DNA of 64,000 nt from Alteromonas ponticola (GTDB taxonomy: Bacteria > Pseudomonadota > Gammaproteobacteria > Enterobacterales > Alteromonadaceae). The stretch spans positions 310,001-374,000 of the forward strand of contig NZ_JAATNW010000005.1 in the NCBI RefSeq assembly GCF_012911815.1, in the 5' to 3' direction. Made by a program: the position numbers and the translations under genes. The notes below the pieces were generated by a model. It did not search any database. It had not been told where the DNA came from and worked only from the letters and a program-made list of their open reading frames with translations. Below are positions 1-8,023 of this stretch, piece by piece; within the stretch, counting starts at the first letter, position 1; each line of letters begins with the position of its first letter.

Positions 1-1405
1 TTTTAGCCGTTTTCTCATTAAAGTTGCCGGTGCCGAAGTGGGCGTAATGCACCATAGAGCCACGCTCTTCGCGGGTGACCACACACACTTTACTGTGAAT
101 TTTGAGAGTGGGCACACCTAAAATTACGCGAATACCCGCATCGGTCATTTGTTTTGACCACTCAATGTTAGCTTCTTCGTCAAAGCGGGCACGTAATTCA
201 ACCACCACAGTGACTTTCTTACCGTTATCAACTGCATCAATTAACGAGTTGATAATGCGTGAGTGGGACGCCACACGGTAGATATTGATGCGGATCATTT
301 TAACGCTGGGATCAAACGCTGCTTGACGAACGAACTCGGTGAAATGTAAAAAACGATGATAGGGATAGTACAGCAATACATCGTGGGCAGTAATTGCATC
401 GAAGATAGTGTTAAAACGTGAAAAACTGCGACTATTGATTGCCGCCATGGGCGAGTGCTCAAGATAGTGTCTGCCTACATTTGGGAAGCCAATAAAGTCT
501 TTGAAATTACGGTAATGTCCTGCCGCATGCATGGTATCCAAAGAGGTAATCTTAAGCCCTTTACGCAGGTCATTTACCATGTCTTTGGGCATCGCATGAT
601 CATGTATGACCCTTACTGGCTCTGCAATTAGCCGTTGTTTCATGCTTTCCGACATCTTTTCAACGTAGCTTTCATCTATTTCATCGTTGATGTAGTACTC
701 GGCATCACGTGTCATTTTAAATGAAAACGCTTCAAGGGTATCGAATTTGACAAATCCTCTGAATATTTCAGCCAGGCATAACTGAATAATGTCATCAAGC
801 AAAATAATATGCTTCTTCTTGCGGCTTTTTTCAGGTGGAATTACCACAAAGCGGGACATTTCTGACGTGGGAACCTGAACCGCAGCAAAGCGGGGTTTTT
901 TGTCCTTGCGCCTGATGGCCACATATAAATAAACAGCGGTGCCATTTAAGCGGCTGAGCAAATCGGTTTTTTTATCGATTAATATAGGCGCAATATGACG
1001 AAGCACTTTGTTAACAAAGAAATTTCGTACCCAGGTTTTGTGGTAATCGTTTAACTCGTCTTTACGAAGGATGTGAATATGATAACGGGCTAGTGATTTC
1101 AGTACGTCTTTATGTATCTCATTAAACTTAGCTGACAGTTCTACCACTTTGTTTTGGATTTGCTCCATCAACTGTATTTTCTGTTCGGCTTCAGATTCAT
1201 TGCCATCGTTTTGCGCAATAGTGATCTGACGCTTCACATCGGCTGCTCTGACACGAAAGAATTCGTCTAGATTGTTGGAGTAAATCCCAAGGAAGCGCAA
1301 CCGCTCTACCGCAGGCGTGTTGCGGTCTGCTGCCTCTTGTAATACACGTTCATTGAACGCTAACCAGCTTAGCTCTTTGGGGTAATATAATTCAATCGTG
1401 TCCAT
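1..1405 (-). CDS. ppk1: Polyphosphate kinase 1 (5' part, runs off window)
   Basis: Makes inorganic polyphosphate by reversibly transferring the gamma phosphate of ATP onto a growing chain. Only the first 468 codons lie in the window; the 3' end is beyond base 1. I translated the minus strand from the ATG at 1405: it opens MDTIELYYPKELSWLAFNER, the typical PPK1 N-terminal helical domain, followed by the head domain and the first phospholipase-D-like domain. The phospho-accepting histidine is H437 in the motif IHSK, followed by YAHFGTGNFNE, which is PPK1-specific. A sigma-70-like promoter (-35 TTGATT at 1442-1447, 17 bp spacer, -10 TAATAA at 1419-1424, minus strand) and a Pho-box-like element lie just upstream, so control by phosphate starvation is plausible. 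Identification is firm; the fate of the C-terminus cannot be seen. Confidence 0.95.
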   Translation of the reverse strand, partial: MDTIELYYPKELSWLAFNERVLQEAADRNTPAVERLRFLGIYSNNLDEFFRVRAADVKRQITIAQNDGNESEAEQKIQLMEQIQNKVVELSAKFNEIHKDVLKSLARYHIHILRKDELNDYHKTWVRNFFVNKVLRHIAPILIDKKTDLLSRLNGTAVYLYVAIRRKDKKPRFAAVQVPTSEMSRFVVIPPEKSRKKKHIILLDDIIQLCLAEIFRGFVKFDTLEAFSFKMTRDAEYYINDEIDESYVEKMSESMKQRLIAEPVRVIHDHAMPKDMVNDLRKGLKITSLDTMHAAGHYRNFKDFIGFPNVGRHYLEHSPMAAINSRSFSRFNTIFDAITAHDVLLYYPYHRFLHFTEFVRQAAFDPSVKMIRINIYRVASHSRIINSLIDAVDNGKKVTVVVELRARFDEEANIEWSKQMTDAGIRVILGVPTLKIHSKVCVVTREERGSMVHYAHFGTGNFNEKTAK

Positions 1406-1473
1406 GTGTTCTTATAGTTTATTAACCGCGCACACGTTGTTAATCAACGCACCCACAGGGCTGTCACACCCCT

Positions 1474-1491
1474 ATGACAGCAGTGTGTCAG
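1474..1491 (-). promoter_or_regulatory. Pho-box-like element upstream of ppk1
   Basis: On the minus strand this reads CTGACACACTGCTGTCAT. Two 7-base half-sites, CTGACAC and CTGTCAT, start 11 bp apart as in the PhoB box consensus (CTGTCAT, 4 bases, CTGTCAC). It sits directly after the stop of the upstream ACT-domain gene, about 26 bp upstream of the -35 of the predicted ppk1 promoter. The second half-site also forms an inverted repeat (CTGTCA, 8 bases, TGACAG). It is weaker than the pstS box and is not at the usual -35-replacing distance from a -10 element. Confidence 0.45.
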
Positions 1492-1503
1492 CCCGCTGTT
1501 CCT

Positions 1504-2010
1504 TTATTTTCCACTTGAAATATCTACGACCAGATCATTGGAGCGGTTCTCCAGCGCGCTCTGCAACGCGGCTTCGTCAAAGTCATCAGGCACCGCAATG
1601 ACAGCACGCGCTTTAAACATCAGGCTGCCCCACGCAGGAGCACTCTCACAACGGGACTCAAAGGAAACAATATTTAAATTGAACTGGTTAAAGATACCCG
1701 TGAGCTCTTGTACTATTCCTGGTTTATCATTACCCATTACATCGATGGTAAGTGTATTACGTAGTTCTGTAGGGGAGGTGGTCACCGCGATTGAATGTAC
1801 ATCCAGATCAGGAATCTTACCCACAGCGGTAACCAGCTCATCCATGCTATCTTCACTCACCTGAACTTCAACAAAGCCGGTAAACATACCTGCCATATGA
1901 GCAAAACTGCTGGATAGCCAGTTCCCATTTTGCTGGTAAACTTTTTTTGCGATGGCATCCACGATGCCGGGTTTATCTTTTCCAATAACCGTAATGATCA
2001 GTGACTGCAT
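1504..2010 (-). CDS. ACT-domain protein, GcvR-like
   Basis: 168 residues with two consecutive ACT modules (about 1-80 and 88-165). Each opens with the GKDKPGIV / GNDKPGIV type of loop that binds small ligands such as amino acids. This matches the glycine cleavage repressor family GcvR, in which the protein has no DNA-binding domain and acts by sequestering the activator GcvA. The start ATG at 2010 has a good AGGA ribosome-binding site 6 bases upstream. The gene runs in the same direction as ppk1, 98 bp away, but the Pho-like element and a promoter between them suggest separate control of ppk1. No gcvA or gcvTHP is in view, so the glycine role is inferred from family only. Confidence 0.8.
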   Translation of the reverse strand: MQSLIITVIGKDKPGIVDAIAKKVYQQNGNWLSSSFAHMAGMFTGFVEVQVSEDSMDELVTAVGKIPDLDVHSIAVTTSPTELRNTLTIDVMGNDKPGIVQELTGIFNQFNLNIVSFESRCESAPAWGSLMFKARAVIAVPDDFDEAALQSALENRSNDLVVDISSGK

Positions 2011-2174
2011 AGTTTTCCTTTGGCAGTAAGAAACGTGTGAGATAATTCAAAGATAGATGGCTTACGCATAATTTTAAAGATGTAAGCAGGATCAGGTGGC
2101 AGAAAAAAAAGAAATGGTGCACAATATTTGTACAGCACTATTTCTAATCTGTTGTACATTTTGAAAGGAAAAAA

Positions 2175-2909
2175 ATGAAGAATCTACCTGCTGTCTCCGA
2201 TGAAAATTGCATGAAGGACTATCCCGAGATTAGAGCCAACGAGCGAGATCGGTTATTGCATTACGTGCGCATTCATCCCAATGCCAGTGTGTTAGACATT
2301 CAAGCGGCGGGTGGTTTTTTATCTGACAAGGTTTATCAGAACCTGGATGGACAGGTCACCTGCTACTGTCTTGAACCCAGTGATATTCATCGGGCTCGTT
2401 TAAAATCATATCATGTCCCTGTGAACGACGAAGTTGAAAATTTTCCCACTATTGCCACTGAGTCGATGGATGTAGCAATTGGCCTCGCCGGGTTGCATCA
2501 CAGCAATAGCCACCAGTCTACGTTGAACGAAGCGTATCGAGCCCTCAAACCCGGGGGGCAGTTTGCTGTGTGTGATGTGGTGATTGGCTCTAACATTGCG
2601 AGGTGGTTAAATGAATATGTGGATGCAAATTGCGCGTCGGGTCACAAGGGAGTTTTTGTGGAGGAAAATAGCTTACAGCAACAAATATTGAATGCGGGCT
2701 TTTCCAATGTGCGCTTATCCCATGATGATGTGCCCTGGGTTTTTCCCTCCATGCAGGTATTCGTCAGCTTTTTTAAAGGCTTATTTGGCTTGCAAACTAC
2801 GCTGGAGGAAATTGAACGTGCCATCTTTGACTATTTCGAACCTCAGATTTTGCCCGATCGGGTCATATTACCCTGGCGCTTATTGTATGCCACAGGGCTC
2901 AAAGGTTAG
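2175..2909 (+). CDS. Class I SAM-dependent methyltransferase
   Basis: 244 residues, predicted soluble. The SAM-binding Rossmann core shows a relaxed motif I (VLDIQAAGGFLS, about residues 38-50, without the usual GxGxG), an acidic residue after strand 2 (CLEPSD), and the motif ALKPGGQFAVCDVV near the middle that is typical of the Methyltransf_11 class. A hydrophobic C-terminal part probably forms the substrate lid. AAGGA lies 7 bases before the ATG. The gene stands alone between the divergent ACT gene and the phytochrome gene, 130 bp upstream of the latter and in the same direction. The substrate cannot be read from sequence; small-molecule methylation is more likely than rRNA methylation by general fold. 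Confidence 0.75.
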   Translation: MKNLPAVSDENCMKDYPEIRANERDRLLHYVRIHPNASVLDIQAAGGFLSDKVYQNLDGQVTCYCLEPSDIHRARLKSYHVPVNDEVENFPTIATESMDVAIGLAGLHHSNSHQSTLNEAYRALKPGGQFAVCDVVIGSNIARWLNEYVDANCASGHKGVFVEENSLQQQILNAGFSNVRLSHDDVPWVFPSMQVFVSFFKGLFGLQTTLEEIERAIFDYFEPQILPDRVILPWRLLYATGLKG

Positions 2910-3038
2910 ATTAATCAGACTTTAGTAGGGCAAATTTGACATTTGTGGTAGTCTGTTTGCGTTTTTTTTTCGTTTGATAAACTATCTCTTATTTGATAGT
3001 AAGAAAAGCCGCTTTTTTCCATAGACAGGATACCGTGA

Positions 3039-5699
3039 ATGCAACATAAACAGCCACACTATGCTTTTGATAAATGTGAAAATGAGCCTATCCACATTCC
3101 AGAAAGCATCCAAAGTTATGGCTTTTTAATTGCTTTCAATATCAGCGATAAACGTGTCGCTATCATCAGCGAAAACGTAAATAGTCTATTTACTACTGAT
3201 TCTATTATTGGTGAAGACTTTTTAACGTTACTGCGTCCTGAAACCGATGAGAAAGTTTTTTTAGAAGATACCTTTAAGCGCGTACAGCAAAACAAAATTC
3301 GCTTACCCATTCGTTTAACTCTTGAAGAATCGTTGTTAACTGCAGGCTCAGATGTGGAATATCTGGCGGTAGTTTACACCAGCGGCGATTATTTTGTGGT
3401 TGAGTTAGAGCCTTCCACCGAATTTCGCGACACCTATAGCGCAGAACAATTCATTAAGCTGTATGCGATGAGTATAGCCCCGCGTTTCAAGCAGCTCACC
3501 TCCTTAAGTGAAATGGCGCAGGAAATGGTGGGCACGATCCGTTTTCTGACTAATATGGATCGGGTGGTGCTGTATAAGTTTAATGATGACTTTTCGGGCA
3601 AAGTAATTGCTGAGGCGAAAGCGGACGATATGGATTCGTATCAGGACCTGTATTTTCCGGCGAGTGATATACCGGCCCAGGCCCGTGAACTGTATAAAAC
3701 TAATTGGGTGCGCTTAGCCCCGGATACGGAACTTGCTGCATCCCCTTTAATTCCCTCTATCGAACAATCCGGGCGCGAGCCACTCGATTTGACCCGTTCG
3801 TTACTCAGACAGTTTTCGCCGATTCATTTGCAATATATCCGCAATCAGGGGCTCCGTGCGTCATTCAGTGTATCTTTGGTTACTGATGGCGAACTGTATG
3901 GCATAATTTCATGTCATCACCGCGAACCCTGTTATATACCGCAGGATGTGCGCTTACAATGCGAGAATTTGAGTCAGTTATTTTCCTGGCATCTGCTGGC
4001 CAAAGAGCAGGAAATTGCAAAAGCCAAAAAAACCAATATCGAGCGTGCAGTGGATGAGATGCTGGATAAAATTGGGCCGTCCAACCCCATTGGTCGGGTA
4101 GTCAAAAGTGGTGAAAAAGCGTTTCTGGATGCCATGAATTGTGATGGCTTTATTTATTTCTCCCAGTACGAAACCATCACGTTGGGCAATACGCTACCGA
4201 TTGATTTAGTCAAAGCCATCTTTTCAGAAGCCAGCCGTACAGATGCCTTCCCTTATACCAATGATAATCTGTCAGAGACCTGGCCAGAGGTGAAAGAGCA
4301 TGGTATTGCGGGAATTATGGTCATTCCTCTGTTCGAGAAAAAACGCTACTTTACCGCCTGGTTCCGTAAGGAAACGGTGCGCTTGCAAAAATGGGTGGGC
4401 GCCGAAAATGAAAAATCCGAAGATGCACCCAAGGAAGAGCGTTTAAAACCGCGCATGTCATTTGCCATTAATGAAAGGCAGATTAAAAACCATTCGGTGC
4501 CCTTTGACAGGGCCGATATTGATACTGCTCATCGGCTCAATCGCATGTTTTTGGTGTATGCACTAGATGTACAGGAACGCATGCATATCAGCATTCAGGA
4601 ACTGGAAAAGCAGGATCAGTATCGTAACGAGTTTTTAGCTACTCTGGCACATGAACTACGTAATCCGTTGGGCCCGATTATGTCAGGAGCGAGCATTCTT
4701 GAATCCACTGATGATGAATCTACCAAGAAACGGGTCAGCGCTATTATCAGCCGCCAGGCTGAATATATGTCAAAGCTGGTTAACGAGTTGATGGATGTAT
4801 CGCGGATCACGCAGGGTAAAGTAAAGCTTGAATTTGAAAGGCTCAATATTCAGGACATCATTTCTGAGTCGTTGGAAATGGTGGAGCAACACATAAAATC
4901 GAAAAGCCATGACGTCCATGTACAGTATCTTGAAGACGGGGTACCGGTATACGGTGACCGTGCGCGCTTAAGTCAGATTTTCTCTAATATCATCCATAAC
5001 GCAGCAAAATACACTGACAACAACGGCAAAATTACTATCAGCGTTAAGCAGGAAGCCAGCCTGGTGGTAGTGCGAATTTCAGACAATGGGCTGGGTATAC
5101 CACATGAACGTTTAGGCGATGTATTTAATATGTTTACCCAGATTGAAGCGCATTCAACCCATACTAAAGGCGGGCTGGGAATTGGCCTTACGCTGGTGAG
5201 TAAATTAGTTGCACTTCACCACGGAAGTATAACAGTAGAAAGTGAAGGAGAAGGCAAAGGCAGTACCTTTGAAATACGTCTTCCTGTTTCACAGTCTGCA
5301 TATGATCAAACCACCTATACTGTCGGAGAACCCAAAGCAGTGGCAAGAAAAAAAGTAATGTTTGTGGATGATAACGCGGATCTGGTTGATACCTATTGTT
5401 TATTGTGTGAGGCACTGGGCTTAGAAACCTGTGGCGTTTCAAATCCCAATGATGCCGTAGCAACATTCAAGTCCTTTAAGCCTGAATGTGTATTTCTCGA
5501 TATCGGCATGCCAGACCTGGATGGCTATCAACTGTGCAAACTGCTCAAAGCGCTGCCAGAAGCCAGAGGTGTAAAATTTTACTCGCAGAGCGGGTGGGGC
5601 AGTGACAAATACTTGGAAGAATCTAAATCGGCAGGATTTGACGCTCACTATGTTAAGCCTTTGACCAAAGACACGCTCGAATCTATTCTACTGAAGTAG
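3039..5699 (+). CDS. Bacteriophytochrome hybrid histidine kinase
   Basis: 886-residue red/far-red light sensor with N-terminal PAS, GAF and PHY domains, then HisKA, HATPase and a C-terminal receiver. Biliverdin attachment needs an N-terminal cysteine, and C13 sits in KCENEPIHIPESIQ, the right context. The GAF domain has the PASDIP motif (207-212), H263 and the SCHH motif (291-294) that hold the bilin. The PHY tongue has WFRKE (441-445) and PRMSF (471-475). The kinase H-box is LAHELRNPLGP with H538, followed by N-, G1- and G2-type motifs (NIIHNAAKY, DNGLGIP, GGLGIGL). The receiver has acidic residues near 777-778, phospho-acceptor D821 and K873. Every key residue is present, so a working photoreceptor is expected. 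No heme oxygenase (bphO) lies alongside, so biliverdin must come from elsewhere. Confidence 0.95.
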   Translation: MQHKQPHYAFDKCENEPIHIPESIQSYGFLIAFNISDKRVAIISENVNSLFTTDSIIGEDFLTLLRPETDEKVFLEDTFKRVQQNKIRLPIRLTLEESLLTAGSDVEYLAVVYTSGDYFVVELEPSTEFRDTYSAEQFIKLYAMSIAPRFKQLTSLSEMAQEMVGTIRFLTNMDRVVLYKFNDDFSGKVIAEAKADDMDSYQDLYFPASDIPAQARELYKTNWVRLAPDTELAASPLIPSIEQSGREPLDLTRSLLRQFSPIHLQYIRNQGLRASFSVSLVTDGELYGIISCHHREPCYIPQDVRLQCENLSQLFSWHLLAKEQEIAKAKKTNIERAVDEMLDKIGPSNPIGRVVKSGEKAFLDAMNCDGFIYFSQYETITLGNTLPIDLVKAIFSEASRTDAFPYTNDNLSETWPEVKEHGIAGIMVIPLFEKKRYFTAWFRKETVRLQKWVGAENEKSEDAPKEERLKPRMSFAINERQIKNHSVPFDRADIDTAHRLNRMFLVYALDVQERMHISIQELEKQDQYRNEFLATLAHELRNPLGPIMSGASILESTDDESTKKRVSAIISRQAEYMSKLVNELMDVSRITQGKVKLEFERLNIQDIISESLEMVEQHIKSKSHDVHVQYLEDGVPVYGDRARLSQIFSNIIHNAAKYTDNNGKITISVKQEASLVVVRISDNGLGIPHERLGDVFNMFTQIEAHSTHTKGGLGIGLTLVSKLVALHHGSITVESEGEGKGSTFEIRLPVSQSAYDQTTYTVGEPKAVARKKVMFVDDNADLVDTYCLLCEALGLETCGVSNPNDAVATFKSFKPECVFLDIGMPDLDGYQLCKLLKALPEARGVKFYSQSGWGSDKYLEESKSAGFDAHYVKPLTKDTLESILLK

Positions 5700-5731
5700 G
5701 GTGAGAAAGCAGATAATGTGATTGAGGTTTC

Positions 5732-5768
5732 TAATCTGTATGCTAGATTAAAAAGGTCCTTTTTAATC
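5732..5768. promoter_or_regulatory. Overlapping palindromes before the OxyR-type gene
   Basis: Two inverted repeats share bases in the 82-bp gap before the regulator. The first is TAATCT, 7 bases, AGATTA (5732-5750), which has the size and T-N11-A layout of a LysR-family operator. The second is GATTAAAAAGG, one base, CCTTTTTAATC (5746-5768), a perfect 11-bp inverted repeat ending 13 bases before the ATG. They could be an autoregulatory site, or the second could act as an AT-rich terminator for the phytochrome gene. Confidence 0.5.
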
Positions 5769-5781
5769 AGAAGAGCTAAGC

Positions 5782-6690
5782 ATGAAATGGCCAAACCTCA
5801 AACACTTACATTATCTGGTCACGTTGTATCAGGAACAAAACTTTCATAAAGCCGCCCAGCGCTGCAATGTCAGCCAGTCGACGCTGAGTACGGCGATCCA
5901 GAACCTGGAAGAACATTTTGGCTCGCAGTTACTTGAACGTGAACATAAAACGTTTGTGTTCACTTCGCTGGGCCTTGATGTGGTCGAAAAAAGTAAAGTG
6001 CTGCTGCAGGATGCCGGTGAATTAATCGAATTTGCTCAGAACGCCGGGCATTGGGATAGCGGCACAGTCAAGCTGGGTGTTATTCCCACTATTGCGCCTT
6101 TTCTGTTTGAGGGCATGATCGGCGGCTTCAAATCCTTTTTACCTAAATTAACCGTTGAGCTGCAAGAAGACACTACAGACAATTTACTGCAACAACTCAT
6201 TGATGGCGAGCTGGACTTACTCATCCTGGCCCTGCCTATTGATACCCCGGGTTGCAAACAAATGATCCTGGGTCATGACCCATTCCACCTTATTGCCCAC
6301 AAAGAATTAGCCGGGCAGTTACCCGACCCATTAGATATTCAGCAATTACCCAAGCGCAGTATTTTCTTGTTACAGCAAGAGCATTGTATGACCGGACATG
6401 CGGTCAGTGCCTGTGGCCTGCAGCATCAGGAACTGGTAAGCAACTTAGCTGCCAGCAGTTTATATACATTGGTTCAACTGGCCAATAGCAAACTAGGCTA
6501 TACCTTTTTGCCAGAATTGGCGCTTAACCAGCAGATAATCAAACATACCGAGCTGGTAGCCTTACCGGCCGAGCAGGGAGCCTGGCGTGAAATTGGATTG
6601 GTCTGGCGGGCCGGTACTACGCGCATGCAGTTATTCAGACGTATTGGTGAAATAATCGCACCATTATTACCCCTACCTACTTTGCGCTAA
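5782..6690 (+). CDS. oxyR: OxyR-type LysR family peroxide sensor
   Basis: 302-residue LysR-type regulator. The winged helix is at residues 1-60 (HYLVTLYQEQNFHKAAQRCN, then VSQSTLSTAIQNLEE); the co-inducer domain follows. The diagnostic feature is a pair of cysteines, C202 and C211, in EHCMTGHAVSAC. They are nine residues apart, as C199 and C208 are in E. coli OxyR, where they form the peroxide-induced disulfide. OxyR activates catalase and peroxiredoxin genes on oxidation. None of those genes is adjacent. Palindromes just upstream fit autoregulation. A different LysR regulator is possible, but the cysteine spacing makes OxyR the best call. Confidence 0.85.
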   Translation: MKWPNLKHLHYLVTLYQEQNFHKAAQRCNVSQSTLSTAIQNLEEHFGSQLLEREHKTFVFTSLGLDVVEKSKVLLQDAGELIEFAQNAGHWDSGTVKLGVIPTIAPFLFEGMIGGFKSFLPKLTVELQEDTTDNLLQQLIDGELDLLILALPIDTPGCKQMILGHDPFHLIAHKELAGQLPDPLDIQQLPKRSIFLLQQEHCMTGHAVSACGLQHQELVSNLAASSLYTLVQLANSKLGYTFLPELALNQQIIKHTELVALPAEQGAWREIGLVWRAGTTRMQLFRRIGEIIAPLLPLPTLR

Positions 6691-6755
6691 ATTTTTTTCG
6701 CATAATTTCAAACTATTTCCGAGGTTAGCCCGACATTAAGCGGTAAGAAGTAAAT

Positions 6756-6782
6756 AGTAACAAGTAACAAGTAACAAGTAAC
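6756..6782 (+). repeat. Short tandem repeat of AGTAACA
   Basis: Three full copies and one 6-base partial copy of the heptamer AGTAACA run head to tail, 31 bases before the GTG start of the sigma factor gene. A related but imperfect stretch (GTAAGAAGTAAATAGTAAC) precedes it. A 7-bp unit in a promoter or leader could change copy number by slipped-strand replication. Confidence 0.8.
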
Positions 6783-6813
6783 CGACATATAACAATAACC
6801 AAGAGGACACACA

Positions 6814-7356
6814 GTGTTCGAGAAGCGGGATGAGCAACTGGTAAGCAAAGCGCAAGAAGGCGATAAAAAAGCCTGGTTTATGCTGATCAAGCGTTACGAA
6901 CAGGCAATTTATCACTATGGCATCAGGATGACTGGAAATACCCATGATGCCGCGGACCTGATGCAGGATATTTTTATTTCTGTATTCAAAAGTCTCGCGA
7001 GTTACAGGGGGGACGGTGCATTCAAGGGCTGGTTGTTCAAGATTGCACATTATCGTTGTATGGAGTTTTATCGGCGCAAGCGCCCCCAACAGTCACTGGA
7101 CGAATGTGTTGAACAGGTAGCCGAAGACGTTACGCCAGAATTCGGCTTATTATCGGATGAATTGAGTAAACAAGTGGTAGTGGCGATGCAAAACTTATCT
7201 GTAGCGCAAAAAGCGGTGGTTGAACTTAAGTTTTTTCACCACTTTACGTTTGAAGAAATTGCCCAGCAACTGGGGCTTTCTGCCAACACAGTTAAATCAA
7301 GACTGTATAGCGCGTTAAGCAAGTTAAAACTGGATTTGGAGGTGGACAATGCATAA
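6814..7356 (+). CDS. ECF-type RNA polymerase sigma factor
   Basis: 180 residues. Region sigma-2 covers about 25-90 (motifs DAADLMQDIFISVFKSL and GWLFKIAHYRCMEFYRRKRP); sigma-4 covers about 125-178, with the helix-turn-helix FEEIAQQLGLSANTVKSRLY. The start is GTG at 6814 with AGAGGA about 9 bases upstream. The stop overlaps the next gene's ATG by 8 bp (ATGCATAA), which indicates translational coupling to its likely anti-sigma factor. An alternating-subunit sigma of this size normally directs a small regulon, often its own operon plus an envelope-stress set. The heptamer repeat lies just upstream. The target promoters cannot be derived from this window. Confidence 0.9.
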   Translation: MFEKRDEQLVSKAQEGDKKAWFMLIKRYEQAIYHYGIRMTGNTHDAADLMQDIFISVFKSLASYRGDGAFKGWLFKIAHYRCMEFYRRKRPQQSLDECVEQVAEDVTPEFGLLSDELSKQVVVAMQNLSVAQKAVVELKFFHHFTFEEIAQQLGLSANTVKSRLYSALSKLKLDLEVDNA

Positions 7357-8023
7357 TCCGGAGTACGAATCCTTAATTACCGCTTGGCTGGATGGCCAGC
7401 TATCTGCCGAGCAAAGACAACGCTTTGAGCAACTCTGTCTGGAAGATGAGGCCTTTGCACAGCAGGTTGAAACAGCCAATCAATTCTCGCTGGCAGCAGA
7501 GCAGTTTGAAAAGATGCCGGTGCCTGCATGGAATAAAGATAGCACCTGGTTCGCCCACCACACTAAAGCCCCCTGGTGGCAGTTGCAATGGATACCGCTC
7601 GCTTCGATGGCGATGTCAGTAGCGGCAATGGTGATGGTGCTTTCCGGATTTCATGTGCAGGTAAACGACGGTCAAATGACACTAGGTTTTGACCGTGGAC
7701 CAGACGAAAAACAAATCAATCAACTGGTAGCCAAACGTTTGGATGAATACAAGGAGTCAAACCAGTTATTGTTGACCCAGTACATGGATGCTGTGGCTAA
7801 ACAGCAACAGGAAAGTGGTGCGCAGTTGACCCAATATCTGCTGTCTTCCAGCAGGCAGGAGCGACGGGAAGATTTTGCCGAATTGGTCAAATTTATAAAC
7901 CAGCAGCGCAGCGATGATCAGCGTTTTTATGCACGACAAATCAACAATCTTGAACAGGAAATTGATGCAATAGGTACTACCTATTCTGGCCTGGGCAGAC
8001 CTTTGGAGACATCCCATGAATAA
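7349..8023 (+). CDS. Putative membrane anti-sigma factor
   Basis: 224 residues. The short N-terminal cytoplasmic part (MHNPEYESLITAWLDGQLSA) resembles the start of anti-sigma proteins, with a D-G-x-L turn. One transmembrane segment lies at about 81-101, followed by a glutamine-rich periplasmic part that looks coiled-coil. It lacks the HxxxCxxC zinc motif of ZAS anti-sigma factors. Its position between the sigma factor and a secreted coiled-coil protein, with 8-bp overlaps on both sides, is the main evidence for the role. I see no diagnostic enzymatic motif, so the function is inferred from context. Confidence 0.65.
   Translation: MHNPEYESLITAWLDGQLSAEQRQRFEQLCLEDEAFAQQVETANQFSLAAEQFEKMPVPAWNKDSTWFAHHTKAPWWQLQWIPLASMAMSVAAMVMVLSGFHVQVNDGQMTLGFDRGPDEKQINQLVAKRLDEYKESNQLLLTQYMDAVAKQQQESGAQLTQYLLSSSRQERREDFAELVKFINQQRSDDQRFYARQINNLEQEIDAIGTTYSGLGRPLETSHE

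Noticed and set aside
2981-3000. ACTATC-N8-GATAGT before the phytochrome gene as a terminator
   Set aside because: Six AT-rich pairs with a purine-rich tail; could be an operator, but too short to call.
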